From: Bacillus sp. SD088
GTDB lineage: Bacteria; Bacillota; Bacilli; Bacillales; Bacillaceae_C
Length of the DNA stretch: 64,000 nt
Assembly (NCBI RefSeq): GCF_017355205.1
Contig: NZ_JADIJK010000019.1
Coordinates: 1-64,000 of the forward strand
Direction: 5' to 3'
A program made the position numbers and the translations under genes. The notes beneath the pieces were generated by a model, which saw only the letters and a list, made by a program, of their open reading frames with translations, made no database searches and was not told the origin of the DNA. This document shows positions 53,241-62,661 of the stretch, piece after piece. Position 1 is the first letter of the stretch. Each line of letters begins with the position of its first letter.

Positions 53241-53648
53241 TTCCACCATGAATCATAATCCCCTTTCACTATAGATTATTGTACTTTGACAAAACAGCAT
53301 GGCGAATAACACTATGTTATATATCAAAAAATCAGATACGTTCTATTGATGTTGAGCCACCTGATATTTGCGCCATGACTTTCTATAGAAACGAGCGATA
53401 AAAAAGCTATCTAATGTCATTGTGGTGAATGACTGGCGAAGATACATCAATAGATATAATGATACTCTCCTATCGTCGTTGTTCGAGCGTTCAAAGCGTC
53501 GCAGGCAATGAATGGGACTGGAAGAAATACTTGCAGGGGTGAAATTCCCGTGGAGCTGTTACCAACAGCCGTCTGATTTTTAAGTAGATTAGTGAACCGT
53601 TGTTTCTAGTATGTATTCCTCTGTTGATGAAAAAGGAGGTATATATTA
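53241..53648 (+). other. Structured intergenic region before xis
   Basis: No gene of useful length is found in these 408 bases. Near 53551-53575 the GCTGTTACCAACAGC hairpin follows GGGGTGAAATTCCCGTGGAG and precedes a T-run. The length and the hairpins suggest a transcribed leader or a small RNA. Tn916-type elements keep regulation of xis/int in this zone. Confidence 0.4.
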
Positions 53649-53855
53649 ATGAAGGAACTGATTACAAAAGATGATTTAATTCAGCTTGGGTATCCTAAAT
53701 ATACTTCGATACGAATTATTAGACAAGCCAAACAAATCATGGTACAAAAAGGGTATCCATTTTATAATAATAAACGCTTAGGGCGTGTACCAAAAATGAC
53801 AGTCGAATCGATTCTAGGGTGTGAACTAGAATTGGAGGAAGACAGTCATGGCTAA
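53649..53855 (+). CDS. Excisionase-like DNA-binding protein (DUF3173)
   Basis: A 68-residue protein with a winged-helix-type fold: LITKDDLIQLGYPKYTSIRI followed by QAKQIMVQKGYPFYNNKRLG and RVPKMTVESILG. It resembles DUF3173 proteins encoded just upstream of ICE integrases, in the place of Xis in Tn916. It probably bends the element ends for excision. AAGGAGG precedes the start; its end overlaps the integrase gene by 8 bases. Confidence 0.8.
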   Translation: MKELITKDDLIQLGYPKYTSIRIIRQAKQIMVQKGYPFYNNKRLGRVPKMTVESILGCELELEEDSHG

Positions 53856-55056
53856 AACCAAATATGCAGGGGTCTATATTGATAACAATGAACAATACTT
53901 TTATGAAACGGAGTTAGGAACGGATCGCATTACTGGAAAGCGACTTCGTAAAAAGGGACGTACAAATCAACAAGGAAAAAAGTTTACTTCTGCTTTACAA
54001 GCTTATAAAGAATTGGTACGGGTGAAAAATGAATACCATCAGGCAAATGGTTATGGAAATTATCACATGACATATGGTCAATTCATGGACACTGTGTACA
54101 TTCCAGCTTATGAAACCGAGGTGGAAGAAAGTACTTTTTACGTTCGCAAACGAACGTTAGAAAGTATGAGAGATCGTTTTTCAAACATTGAGCTTCGTTC
54201 TTTAGCAGTAGAAGATGTCCAACGTTATCGAACCTGGTTACTTTCTGATAAAGGAGCTGGATATTCCCAAGCATATGCAAGTTTGGTATTTGGTATGTTT
54301 CGTAAAAGTCTGGATATGGCAGTTGATATGCAATATCTAGAAGTGAACGTGTCTAAAAAGGTGAAGGCTATCCCTAAAGGAAAAGCGGTTGTCCCATATT
54401 GGACAAAGAAAGAATTTGAAAAAGTTATCTCAGTTATTTGTCTGGATGACTTTTATGAACATTTATGTTTTGTGATGTTGTGGACGTATTTCATGACGGG
54501 GATACGGGTTAGTGAAGGAACGGCCTTGTGGTGGGATGATATAGATTTTAAAAACAAACGGCTTCGCGTTCATCACTCACTGTATTTAATAAATAAAAGC
54601 AATTGGAAACGAAAAGATTATACAAAAACAGAGGATGGTAAACGGATCATCTCTTTGGATGAGGATACGATACAAGTGTTGCAAGAATGGAAACAGCGAC
54701 AATCAAAAATAGGGATTGACGATTTCGTTTTTAGTTATGATGGAACGCCAATGATTAAATCGACGCTTGCTAGAATTATTCAACGTTATGCAAAACTTGC
54801 AGATGTTCATCGTATTCAAGCTAAAGGGCTTCGACATTCGCATGCATCTTATCTCATTAATGAATTTAACGTTTCTGTTTTGATTTTGTCAAAGCGTATG
54901 GGACATTCCAGTCCAGAAATTACGTTAAAGCACTATTCTCATATGTGGTCTGGAGTAGATGAACTGATTGCGGAAGAGATGACAGGTAACATTAATATAC
55001 GAACAGCAGAAAAATCAGGTATATCATTTAATGGTAATCAAGCAGTAAAAAAATAA
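53848..55056 (+). CDS. int: Tyrosine integrase of the ICE (Tn916 Int family)
   Basis: A 402-residue recombinase. The N-terminal arm-binding domain (KYAGVYIDNNEQYFYETELG) is followed by a core-binding SAM-like domain and a catalytic domain with R TGIRVSEGTALWWDDID, the HxxR motif LRHSHASYLINEFN, HSSPEITLKHYSHMW holding the last His and the nucleophile Tyr in KHYSH. All catalytic residues are present. It catalyses excision and integration at the ends shown at 11.2 and 55.1 kb. The gene reads toward the right end, as in Tn916. Confidence 0.93.
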   Translation: MAKTKYAGVYIDNNEQYFYETELGTDRITGKRLRKKGRTNQQGKKFTSALQAYKELVRVKNEYHQANGYGNYHMTYGQFMDTVYIPAYETEVEESTFYVRKRTLESMRDRFSNIELRSLAVEDVQRYRTWLLSDKGAGYSQAYASLVFGMFRKSLDMAVDMQYLEVNVSKKVKAIPKGKAVVPYWTKKEFEKVISVICLDDFYEHLCFVMLWTYFMTGIRVSEGTALWWDDIDFKNKRLRVHHSLYLINKSNWKRKDYTKTEDGKRIISLDEDTIQVLQEWKQRQSKIGIDDFVFSYDGTPMIKSTLARIIQRYAKLADVHRIQAKGLRHSHASYLINEFNVSVLILSKRMGHSSPEITLKHYSHMWSGVDELIAEEMTGNINIRTAEKSGISFNGNQAVKK

Positions 55057-55059
55057 GTT

Positions 55060-55080
55060 CCGCCAGAATCCCCGCCAAAA
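55060..55080 (+). repeat. Probable integrase arm-binding sites, right end
   Basis: CCGCCAGAA (55060-55068) and CCGCCAAAA (55072-55080) are copies of the sites found at the left end. They start 4 bases after the int stop codon. Confidence 0.5.
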
Positions 55081-55097
55081 TAACTTGAAGGTGCGAT

Positions 55098-55127
55098 AAA
55101 CGTTGATTTGTCAGTGTTTTGACGTCA
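55098..55127 (+). other. attR: right junction of the ICE
   Basis: AAACGTTGATTTG (55098-55110) and TTTGACGTCA (55118-55127) both recur at the left junction, where they overlap into one stretch; here about 8 extra bases separate them. The chromosomal half-gene begins next to TTTGACGTCA. Confidence 0.6.
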
Positions 55128-55225
55128 CCTGCAAACTTGGAGTGGGTATTGCCAACAGCTGAAATTGTTGTACCAATTGCTTGTATCCAAGAACCAATAA
55201 GAGCTTTCGATCGGTTCTCCAACAT
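55128..55225 (-). pseudogene. DUF6944-like gene, 5' part cut off by the ICE
   Basis: ATG 55225, preceded by GGAGGAGGGATA on the minus strand, begins MLENRSKALIGSWIQAIGTT and continues ISAVGNTHSKFAGDV before meeting the ICE. In the ICE the frame runs on to 55028 with unrelated residues. The rest of the gene is at 10702-11209. A GSWIQAIG motif here is the sixth repeat of the protein. Confidence 0.7.
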
Positions 55226-55560
55226 TATCCCTCCTCCACAAAAACTTGTTATATTGTATGTTAGAAGGAGTATATTTTCTATGGATGATACACTCATAAA
55301 AGATGTTCCGTAATACGAACGGGCGCGAAAATGGGTGCGAAATGTTCCCGTCTCAAATGAAATGTGGTTACACAAATCGGTAAAGGTCAAGCAGTATTAG
55401 GCTTCTAAAAAACTGAAGGGTTATATCGAGGAGTCGAATGAGGAGGTAACACTCTGAAAGTCTCCCCTGCGCCGAATAGCACGTTGTTTAGTAAGTAATA
55501 ACATGTTATAAGCTAGGCAAATATGGAGGGATAGCCACTGGGCTAATAGACAAAGAAAAG

Positions 55561-55749
55561 ATGAGGGAAATAATTCTTGTTCAGATTAAACAAACAGAGA
55601 AAAAAATTTCTCTCATAGAGGAAGCTTTAGCAAATAGATCAACTCTCATGAAGAGTTTTGCTCGTATGTTAGAAATTTCCCTTTCACACCATAAAGTTAA
55701 TGTAAATTGGTTTCATGAAATATTGAAGGAGATTGGTTCAGAAGTATAG
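55561..55749 (+). CDS. Small hypothetical protein (62 aa)
   Basis: A charged helical protein: MREIILVQIKQTEKKISLIE, then EALANRSTLMKSFARMLE and HHKVNVNWFHEILKEIGSEV. Composition fits a short coiled coil. The ribosome binding site is weak (GAAAAG). No homologue was recognised; it may be a real small gene or chance. Confidence 0.4.
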   Translation: MREIILVQIKQTEKKISLIEEALANRSTLMKSFARMLEISLSHHKVNVNWFHEILKEIGSEV

Positions 55750-55937
55750 TGGGAAAAACAAAATAAGGATTTATTGTAATTGAGGATCAAGAAGAAAATT
55801 GTTAAACGATAGGGTGCTCTTCATGTGTAACTAAAGCCTAATTTCTCACTTACAACACCGAGAGGTTATTGAATCATGGCTTTTGTGACTATCGCCATCC
55901 GTAAGTCCAGCTCTGTTTAATAACGTATAAAAAAACA

Positions 55938-55965
55938 GAGTGCGATAATTAAAATTTTCGCACTC
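55938..55965. terminator. Hairpin terminator
   Basis: GAGTGCGA pairs with TCGCACTC around AT-rich sequence; A-rich and T-poor flanks suit the minus strand better. The stretch 55750-56436 otherwise has no confident gene. Confidence 0.5.
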
Positions 55966-56295
55966 CGAAAATACTGTATGAAATTTAATTAGAGATGAAC
56001 AATTTACGGGTAAACACAGTATTATTTCTATTTAAGATAATTCCTCTCAGACAGCCAACAACTATACTAACATCATGGTTTTTGATAACTTTACTGTAGT
56101 ATTATTTATTAAATGAACGATTAAAGTAATTAAAGGCAGAGAAAAGAAAATGAATCGCTTCAATGTCTTCTGAAAATTATGGGAGGATATAAATACTGTG
56201 AACACAGTTTTTTTAGAATTTAATAGATATTTTTGGGTAGCCGGGAACTCTTGAGTAGCCATACAGTTATTCTGTTAAAGGGCGTTTTGTTATTA

Positions 56296-56391
56296 TTAAA
56301 GTTCAGATGAGTTTTCCTGTTCCCATTCCTCCCACTTACGGAAACGTATCACTAATTCCTCATTTGCATGAAAAATAGCTGAAGCGGACAT
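56296..56391 (-). pseudogene. Short 3'-end fragment (31 aa)
   Basis: From ATG 56391 the frame reads MSASAIFHANEELVIRFRKW and EEWEQENSSEL. It has no ribosome binding site. The charged, protein-like composition suggests the end of a decayed gene. Low confidence. Confidence 0.25.
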
Positions 56392-56436
56392 ATTAAATTA
56401 AAATTATGATTATTACGGGATACGGAGAGAAAACAA

Positions 56437-57138
56437 ATGGACTTTTTTCACAGCCAGGAATCTTTAACTACTATACAATGGATTTTAAGAGCTGTAATTG
56501 CATATTTTTTTATGCTTATCATTGGTAAAGTAATGGGGCAGAGATCCATTTCTCAGCTAAGGTTACTGGACTTTGTTATTGCGTTGATAATTGGAAACAT
56601 CATTGCTCATCCTTTATCTGATGAAAAATTAGGCATGAAAGGATCAATGATTACAATGATTGTACTTGTTGTTTTATATGCAATGAGTATATTTATCAAT
56701 TTAAAATTGAATAAACTTCGAAAAGTGATTGATCCTCCTCCCTTTCCACTAATAGAAAATGGAAAAATCATTTATAAAAATTTAGGTAAGGCTAGGATTT
56801 CCCTTGATGATTTATTATCCGAAACAAGAAAAGACAAAATTGACGATATTCAAAAAGTTGCCCTTGCTCTATGGGAACCTGATGGTACCATTTCATTTTT
56901 CCTTGAACAGAATTATCAAACAGTTACAAAAACGGACTTGCAAATTAAGAGTGACAAGTTTTCTCTGCCTAGAACAATCATTAAAGAGGGTACAATTGAT
57001 ATCAACGAATTAAAAAGGATGGGTAAAAATGAACAGTGGTTCAGAAACAAAATCAACTCAACCTATCATGTGGACATATCAGAAGTAATACTGGCAACGA
57101 TGGATAAGAACGAGAAAATAACAGTTTTGTTGTATTAA
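56437..57138 (+). CDS. DUF421 membrane protein (YetF-like), long form
   Basis: A 233-residue protein with three N-terminal helices (WILRAVIAYFFMLIIGKVMG, LLDFVIALIIGNIIAHPLSD and ITMIVLVVLYAMSIFIN) and two copies of a cytoplasmic domain. The first has PPPFPLIENGKIIYKNLGKA, the second FSLPRTIIKEGTIDINELKR. This is the normal DUF421/DUF1657-associated layout. It differs from the short DUF421 protein at 7.7 kb. The GGAGA site precedes ATG 56437. Function is unknown. Confidence 0.8.
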   Translation: MDFFHSQESLTTIQWILRAVIAYFFMLIIGKVMGQRSISQLRLLDFVIALIIGNIIAHPLSDEKLGMKGSMITMIVLVVLYAMSIFINLKLNKLRKVIDPPPFPLIENGKIIYKNLGKARISLDDLLSETRKDKIDDIQKVALALWEPDGTISFFLEQNYQTVTKTDLQIKSDKFSLPRTIIKEGTIDINELKRMGKNEQWFRNKINSTYHVDISEVILATMDKNEKITVLLY

Positions 57139-57700
57139 TGCCTGCTTTTCACAAATCTAACTTGATTAGAATAGAATAATAACTGATAAGAAGCAGTGAA
57201 GTGAAATAAATGAACAAAATTAACGAAAAAGTTCATAATAAATGAGGATGGGGGAGAGGATTTAGGAGAGCTTTGAAAAGAAGATCGAAGCCGCAGTTTG
57301 GCTTAAAGCATTAGGACAGATAAGTGAAGCGTTATTATCCAAGGTATATTCATCGGTAGAGAACCTGAAACATAAGGCAAAAGAATAGTGGTGGCGTGTT
57401 CTTGTATCAAGCAACTTGATAATTTTTTTGCGGCTCATGGCGTGACAAGGAAGTGGTCTTGGCTTAAGCAATTAACTGAAGCGATGAATGGGGAGGTTCG
57501 ACTAAGAAGCAAACCGTATGAAAAAACAATATTCACATGTGTTTTTTAAGCGAATAACGTATTAGAAATTTTCGGGTGAGGCGTCCATAAGGAACAACCT
57601 TTTTTTTGTACATAAACTTAAGAAATTTGTAAGGAACAAGAAAAAAAGTTGCTTTTAATGATTGGATGAAAATAGACTTGAGACAAAGGGGAATCGATTA
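57139..57700. other. Gene-poor stretch with weak gene remnants
   Basis: Near 57276 a frame reads KKIEAAVWLKALGQISEALL and near 57462 another reads SWLKQLTEAMNGEVRLRS. Each is short and without a start. They vaguely resemble the IQAxG helices of DUF6944-like proteins but are too short to assign. Confidence 0.2.
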
Positions 57701-57893
57701 TGGAATACATCCTACAAACGAATAGATTAACGAAAGAATCAAAGGCAATGAAATTGTATCTGATATAAATATTCATATTAAAAAAGGGGAGATTTATGGG
57801 CTTCTTGGTCAAAATGGAGCAGGTAAAACGTCAATTATGAAAATGCTAACGGGGATTACAAGACCAACAAAAGGAGAAATTTTGAACATTTAA
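57701..57893 (+). pseudogene. ABC transporter ATPase remnant (BcrA-like N-terminus)
   Basis: ATG 57701 begins [14 protein letters not shown] frameshift later the text continues [20 protein letters not shown], then [20 protein letters not shown] (Walker [10 protein letters not shown]) and PTKGEIL before a stop. This is the start of a bacitracin-type ABC ATPase. The signature, Walker B and the permease are missing. Confidence 0.65.
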
Positions 57894-58208
57894 CTGCAAC
57901 TTGATAACTTGAAGCTGCATTGTGAGTATTTGAGGTATTATGACGAACTTGACATGAAACAGCGTTACAAGACTTCATCACGTTTTTTGTCAGATGATTG
58001 TTCGTTCGCTAAATTATCACCTTGATTAGTTTTATTCCGCTTTTTTATTTTGGATTTTTAAATCATGTTCCGTTTTTTGAGTAGGGTCATTTTTTTACAA
58101 TACAGCCCATTCCAATTTAATTAAAAATAATTTTTGATGCAACCGTTCTCAGTACTTGTTTTAGAATGAAAGCATCAAACTTTATTAATGAAATGGAGGA
58201 ATATTTTA
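57894..58208. other. Gene-free stretch
   Basis: A short fragment (QLDNLKLHCEYLRYYDELDM, near 57897) looks protein-like but has no start and quickly ends. Nothing else was recognised. Confidence 0.25.
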
Positions 58209-58609
58209 TGAAGTCTAGAACAAAAAGCGTACTGGAAGAACATCATACTGTGACACCATACATCATTATCTAGGATGCAGCCAAAGTCATAACGTTTTAC
58301 AATAAAGCGTTTGGAGCAGCTGAATTGATGCGTGTAACAAACGACAACGGAAAGGTTCAGCATGCAGAGATCAAGAGTGGAAATTCGGCAATTATGATTA
58401 TTGACGAATTTCCGGAATACCCGATTATGCAAAGTCCGCAGTCATTGGGGGGAACTGCGATGCATATTTTCCTATATGTCGAGGACGCTGATGCTCTTTT
58501 TGCACAAGCTATTGATGCAGGTGCAAAGGAACTGGAGGCTGTACAAGATCATCCTGAAGGTGATCGGCGTGGGGGAGTTATTGATGTTAGTATAGTTTAT
58601 TTTAGTTAA
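58209..58609 (+). pseudogene. PhnB-like VOC protein with internal stop
   Basis: ATG 58209 begins MKSRTKSVLEEHHTVTPYII and hits a TAG; the frame then continues DAAKVITFYNKAFGAAELMR, HAEIKSGNSAIMIIDEFPEY, SPQSLGGTAMHIFLYVEDAD and AGAKELEAVQDHPEGDRRGG, and ends in unrelated residues instead of the usual DPFGHxWxxxT. The stop and the altered end make it a decayed glyoxalase-fold gene. Confidence 0.65.
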
Positions 58610-58631
58610 CTTTATTTTAAGATAAGGGTTA

Positions 58632-59957
58632 TTAAGCATTAGAACAGTGAGCTGGTATCCAACCTTTTATCAGTGCACCACCTTCTGAATGGTTATCTAC
58701 GACAAGGTCACCTCCGTGTCGTCTAACGATCCTTCTTGAAATAGTCAACCCTAACCCGACCCCTCCGGTTGAACGATTTCGTGATGTTTCACCACGATAT
58801 AGTGGCTCAAAAACATGATGAAGCTCTTCTGAAGCGAAACCTTTCCCCGTATCTTGAACAGTAAAGACCACTCTGTTACCGTCCTTATAGCATTGTATAA
58901 AAATTTTACCAGAGTGTGGTGTATGTCTGACAGCATTATCCAATAAGTTATTTATGGCACGCTCTAATAAATACGAATCACCCATGATCATACAATCGTC
59001 CCCAAAATAGTTTGCGATAATAGAGATGTTGTTTTGCTTAGCTAGTGGATTCAGGCTATCCATCGATTTCTTTAATAAAATTGAAAGATTAACCGTGTTT
59101 TTTTTGAGATCCATCTCTAAATATTCCGTCTTGGTAAATGAAAAAAGATCCTCTACAAGACGGGCCAATTGTGCTGACTTTTCCTTACAAACCTCCAGAT
59201 ACTTTGCTTTTTTATCTGGAGAATCAGCAATTCCTTCCTCTAGACCATCCAAATAACCTCGTAAGGCGAATAATGGTGTCCGTAAATCGTGGGCGACTGC
59301 AGCAATGATAAATCGTCGTTCTTCTTCCAATTCCACTTGTTTTTGCATGGATTCTTGGAGACTATCTGTCATTATTTGAATTCCGCCATTTACTTCCGTA
59401 ATTTCTTTGATCGGGGACATAGGTAATTGGACGTCCAAATCTCCTTCTGCGACTTGTCGGACTGCCAGGCTCATTTTCTCAAGCGGTTTGAGAATGAACC
59501 TTCGCATAACATAACCAATGATAAAAAAAGCTAACAATAATCCCGCAAATGCCACAATCATCTGAACCACTCTCGAATTCTGCTGAAAAGTCATTACTCT
59601 TCCAAATATGCGACCATCTTGCATAATTGAAAACTGTTCCGTCCGCGTTAATGAGTGATCCTTCTCAGGGAAAAATTGAAAAATCTCTTGATTTGAATCG
59701 GTTAAAATTTCTACACCCATGTCCAATGCTTGTAACTTTCCTCTCAAATCATTTTGCCATTTGGGGTCAGACCAGTTTTCTGTATTTGTTTCAATGAAGT
59801 GGCTTATTTTATTTAAATCTTCTTTCTGAGCTTCATTCGTATCGAAACTAAGTGATTTTGTTGTTAGTAAGTGGGCCGTTACGTAAAATACCCATGGCAA
59901 CATCAAGATTAAAAGCAAACTAAGTATAGAAAATGTACGAATCCGAATTGATCTCAT
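58632..59957 (-). CDS. Sensor histidine kinase
   Basis: A 441-residue membrane kinase: first helix ILSLLLILMLPWVFYVTAHL, an extracellular region of about 105 residues, second helix MIVAFAGLLLAFFIIGYVM, a HAMP domain (FILKPLEKMSLAVRQVAEGD), HisKA with AAVAHDLRTPLFALRGYLDG (phospho-His), N box RAINNLLDNAVRHTPHSG and G boxes VQDTGKGFASEELHHVFEPL and GGVGLGLTISRRIVRRHGG. All catalytic elements are present. It is encoded one base after the response regulator gene. The signal is unknown. Confidence 0.88.
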   Translation of the reverse strand: MRSIRIRTFSILSLLLILMLPWVFYVTAHLLTTKSLSFDTNEAQKEDLNKISHFIETNTENWSDPKWQNDLRGKLQALDMGVEILTDSNQEIFQFFPEKDHSLTRTEQFSIMQDGRIFGRVMTFQQNSRVVQMIVAFAGLLLAFFIIGYVMRRFILKPLEKMSLAVRQVAEGDLDVQLPMSPIKEITEVNGGIQIMTDSLQESMQKQVELEEERRFIIAAVAHDLRTPLFALRGYLDGLEEGIADSPDKKAKYLEVCKEKSAQLARLVEDLFSFTKTEYLEMDLKKNTVNLSILLKKSMDSLNPLAKQNNISIIANYFGDDCMIMGDSYLLERAINNLLDNAVRHTPHSGKIFIQCYKDGNRVVFTVQDTGKGFASEELHHVFEPLYRGETSRNRSTGGVGLGLTISRRIVRRHGGDLVVDNHSEGGALIKGWIPAHCSNA

Positions 59958-59958
59958 T

Positions 59959-60645
59959 TTATTCTCCTTTAAAACGGTAGCCTATACCCCAGACATTGAC
60001 TATATAGTTTGGTTCGTTTGGATCGGACTCAACTTTCTCACGTAGGCGGCTAATATGGACGCGGACAGTATGTTTATCGCCAATTCCTTCCCAAAATTTT
60101 TCAAGCAATTGATCATATGTAAAAACAATGTGCGGATGCTCGGCAAACAGTCGTAATAATTCATATTCTTTTGGTGTAAGTGAGATGTATCTCCCCTCTA
60201 CAAATACTTCTCTTGTGGATAAATCCAAAGTGAGCCCACCGTAATCCAAGATCCTCCTGCTAAATCCCTTCTGGGAACCAGAGCGTCGCAATACCGCCTT
60301 CACTCGGGCAATGATCTCACCCAGAGATGCGGTTTTAACTATATAATCATCCCCTCCAAGTGCCAGCCCGCGAATTTTATCTACATCATCACCGAGGGCG
60401 CTCAAGAAGAGGATAGGAATGTTACTTTCCTCTCGTACCTGCCGACAGAACTCGAAACCATTTTGTCTCGGCATCATGATGTCAAGAATGATGCAATCAA
60501 TTGTAATCTGTTTCAGTATGGACAGTGCTTGATCGGAGTCATAAGCAGTTTTTACATAGAAACCGTCATTCTCCAAGAAGTCTCTTAGTAGTTCGACAAT
60601 GCTTTTGTCATCATCCACAACCAGAATCGTCTGTATTTCCTTCAC
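59959..60645 (-). CDS. OmpR-family response regulator
   Basis: A 228-residue regulator. The receiver domain has acids VVDDDKS, phospho-acceptor CIILDIMMPRQNG and DDYIVKTASLGEI, where the conserved Lys is present. The winged-helix effector follows, with LTPKEYELLRLFAEHPHIVF, EGIGDKHTVRVHISRLREKV and VWGIGYRFKG. It forms a two-gene operon with the sensor kinase. Regulated genes cannot be identified; the divergent SHOCT gene is a candidate. Confidence 0.88.
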   Translation of the reverse strand: MKEIQTILVVDDDKSIVELLRDFLENDGFYVKTAYDSDQALSILKQITIDCIILDIMMPRQNGFEFCRQVREESNIPILFLSALGDDVDKIRGLALGGDDYIVKTASLGEIIARVKAVLRRSGSQKGFSRRILDYGGLTLDLSTREVFVEGRYISLTPKEYELLRLFAEHPHIVFTYDQLLEKFWEGIGDKHTVRVHISRLREKVESDPNEPNYIVNVWGIGYRFKGE

Positions 60646-60884
60646 AAAATCCTACCTTCCCTTCGATGCTAGTTATAAAGAAACGAACATCCCATCGAAA
60701 CCTGCTTTCAGTATAGCACTGTTTCAACAATGATGACTTCACATCAATTTATTGTGATTGTTTTGTGACCTTTTTGTACCATTATTTGAGACACTTAAAG
60801 GTTATTCTTTAATTGTGAAACGATCGGCGAATATTCACTATAATTTTTGTCTCACTTATTACTATTCGAAAGGAGGTTACAGAA

Positions 60885-61133
60885 ATGGGTTTCGAAACTC
60901 ACGGTTTCTCATTCTTTCCATTCGGTGCTTTGTTTTGCCTTACACTTTTCTGCTTTATGGTGGTTCGAATCTTTGAAATTCGCCGTCGCTATAAGGATTA
61001 CAATCAGAAAGATAGGGACATCACCATGATTCTTAAAAATCGGTTAGCCAAGGGAGAACTTGATGAAGCTGAGTATCAAAGAGCTTCTTACAAAATAAAA
61101 GAACGGTTCTTGTGGCGCGTGGGGGCAAATTAA
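60885..61133 (+). CDS. Small membrane protein with SHOCT domain
   Basis: An 82-residue protein. One N-terminal helix (PFGALFCLTLFCFMVVRIFE) is followed by a basic loop and a C-terminal SHOCT motif (ILKNRLAKGELDEAEYQRAS followed by YKIKERF). SHOCT domains occur at ends of many proteins and may mediate oligomerisation. AAAGGAGG precedes ATG 60885. It is divergent from the two-component genes across 239 bases with a promoter-like TTGTGACCTTTTTGTACC stretch, so it may be their target. Confidence 0.7.
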   Translation: MGFETHGFSFFPFGALFCLTLFCFMVVRIFEIRRRYKDYNQKDRDITMILKNRLAKGELDEAEYQRASYKIKERFLWRVGAN

Positions 61134-61179
61134 TTGCCCGAAAACTTGATTAAAATTTTAAAAAATGGAGGCAATATGT

Positions 61180-62184
61180 ATGAATGTTCAAATTATGTTG
61201 TTTGATGGATTTGATTTATTGGATGTAATTGCTCCTTATGAAGTGTTTAATGCAGCTGGAATGTACTCAAAAGAGGACATAATAGTTAACCTAGTTTCCG
61301 CTGAAGGCGAACGAATGGTGACAAGTGGAGTAAATCAATTACAGCTCCAAGCAAGCGGCAAAATTGATTTATCCTCTAAAGGAATCATTCTTGTTCCAGG
61401 GGCAGCTGGTTCTGTAGATGATAATGGACCAGATTCAATACCAGTAAGAATAAAACAAGCAACGGAAACAGAATTAAGTAATGTATTAAAAGAAGCCATT
61501 CGGAAACCTGATATTTTGCTATCCACAGTTTGCGGCGGTTCTCTCCTATTAGCTATGGATGGTCTGCTAGAAGGCCGTTATGCTGTTACACACCATTTGG
61601 GAATGGGGCTGTTGCAAGTTACAAATACGTTTCCGGTTCATGCCCGGGTTGTAGATGACGGTGATCTTATCACTGGTGGTGGCGTTACTTCGGGACTTGA
61701 TGTTGCGCTTTATTTAGTTGAGCGAGAGTTAGGCCCCCGTATAGCACATGCTGTGGAGCAACTATTTGAGTACGAGCGCAGGGGTACAGTTTGGAAAGCT
61801 GAAGGAAATGCACCTAAAGAAAGCAAACATGAAAATCCAATGGAAACGACAAGTTCTCGCTCCTCTAATCAACCTGATAAGTGCTCTAATTTCCAAGGAA
61901 AATGGGATACTACCATTTCCACTCCTATGGGCGATCTTTCCGTTTTATTAGATTTATCTTCTGAAGATGGTCGTATAGTGGGAACTGCAAAGCAAGGAGA
62001 TGATATTACGACGCTGGACAACGCAGTACTGGAAGGGAATCAATTAAAGTGGTCCATGAAAGCGACGAAGCCTATGCGTCTTACATTAAAATTTATCGTT
62101 TCTGTAGATGGAAACAATATGTATGGTGAAGCAAAGGCTGGTATGCTTCCCTCATCCAAATTAATGGGACATCGTCTTTCTTAA
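61180..62184 (+). CDS. DJ-1/PfpI-family protein with C-terminal extra domain
   Basis: A 334-residue protein. Residues 1-195 form a DJ-1/PfpI alpha/beta domain: MLFDGFDLLDVIAPYEVFNA, GIILVPGAAG, LSTVCGGSLLLAMDGLLEGR (nucleophile elbow Cys) and TGGGVTSGLDVALYLVER. After a polar linker (ETTSSRSSNQPDKCSN), residues 230-334 form a beta-rich domain (GKWDTTISTPMGDLSVLLDL to YGEAKAGMLPSSKLMGHRLS) found alone in other proteins. ATG 61180 is 8 bases after GGAGG. It leads an operon with two membrane proteins. Confidence 0.75.
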   Translation: MNVQIMLFDGFDLLDVIAPYEVFNAAGMYSKEDIIVNLVSAEGERMVTSGVNQLQLQASGKIDLSSKGIILVPGAAGSVDDNGPDSIPVRIKQATETELSNVLKEAIRKPDILLSTVCGGSLLLAMDGLLEGRYAVTHHLGMGLLQVTNTFPVHARVVDDGDLITGGGVTSGLDVALYLVERELGPRIAHAVEQLFEYERRGTVWKAEGNAPKESKHENPMETTSSRSSNQPDKCSNFQGKWDTTISTPMGDLSVLLDLSSEDGRIVGTAKQGDDITTLDNAVLEGNQLKWSMKATKPMRLTLKFIVSVDGNNMYGEAKAGMLPSSKLMGHRLS

Positions 62185-62200
62185 GAATGGAGTTGTAGTT

Positions 62201-62635
62201 ATGTATCCGTTTATTGTATTTGCTCATGTAATAGGTGCTTTATGGCTTGGTAGTTTTCTAGCTTTTCCCATTGCGTTTAAATCTCTTTTGTCACGCTCAG
62301 GTAATGAATTAAAAATAACTGTTAAAACATTGGTAGATTTTACCCGCTTTGGCCATTATGCATTAATTTTGTTAATCATTACAGGAGGATGGATGGTAAT
62401 GGGATATGCCACTTATCCTTCCTTGTTATGGGTGGTGTTATCATTGATCCTGTTGATGCTTATTGGTGCCTTGATCGGTATGATACAAAAAGGCTTGAAA
62501 AGCGTTATTCTAGCAAAAAATCCCGACAAAGTGTTGCAGCAAAATACGGCCAAACTAAATATACTGGGCTGGTTTACATTTCTCCTTATTATTACCGTTG
62601 TATTTGTTATGACAAATCGTGGTTTATTTGGCTAA
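62201..62635 (+). CDS. Small integral membrane protein
   Basis: A 144-residue protein with four helices: IVFAHVIGALWLGSFLAFPI, YALILLIITGGWMVMGYAT, LLWVVLSLILLMLIGALIGM and LGWFTFLLIITVVFVM. It has the HVxGAxxxxG type of first helix found in DUF2269-like and copper-resistance-type (CopD) membrane proteins, but no firm family assignment is possible. It starts 17 bases after the DJ-1 gene. Confidence 0.65.
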   Translation: MYPFIVFAHVIGALWLGSFLAFPIAFKSLLSRSGNELKITVKTLVDFTRFGHYALILLIITGGWMVMGYATYPSLLWVVLSLILLMLIGALIGMIQKGLKSVILAKNPDKVLQQNTAKLNILGWFTFLLIITVVFVMTNRGLFG

Positions 62636-62661
62636 ATGTAAGCGGAAAGGATAACGATAAT

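Noticed and set aside
53540-53590. Possible FMN riboswitch (GGGGTGAAATTCCC resembles an RFN core)
   Set aside because: Only one short block matches; the other conserved RFN blocks and a riboflavin gene are absent.
57262-57550. Intact gene from the WLKALG and SWLKQL frames
   Set aside because: Frames are short, lack starts and are split by stops; at most remnants.
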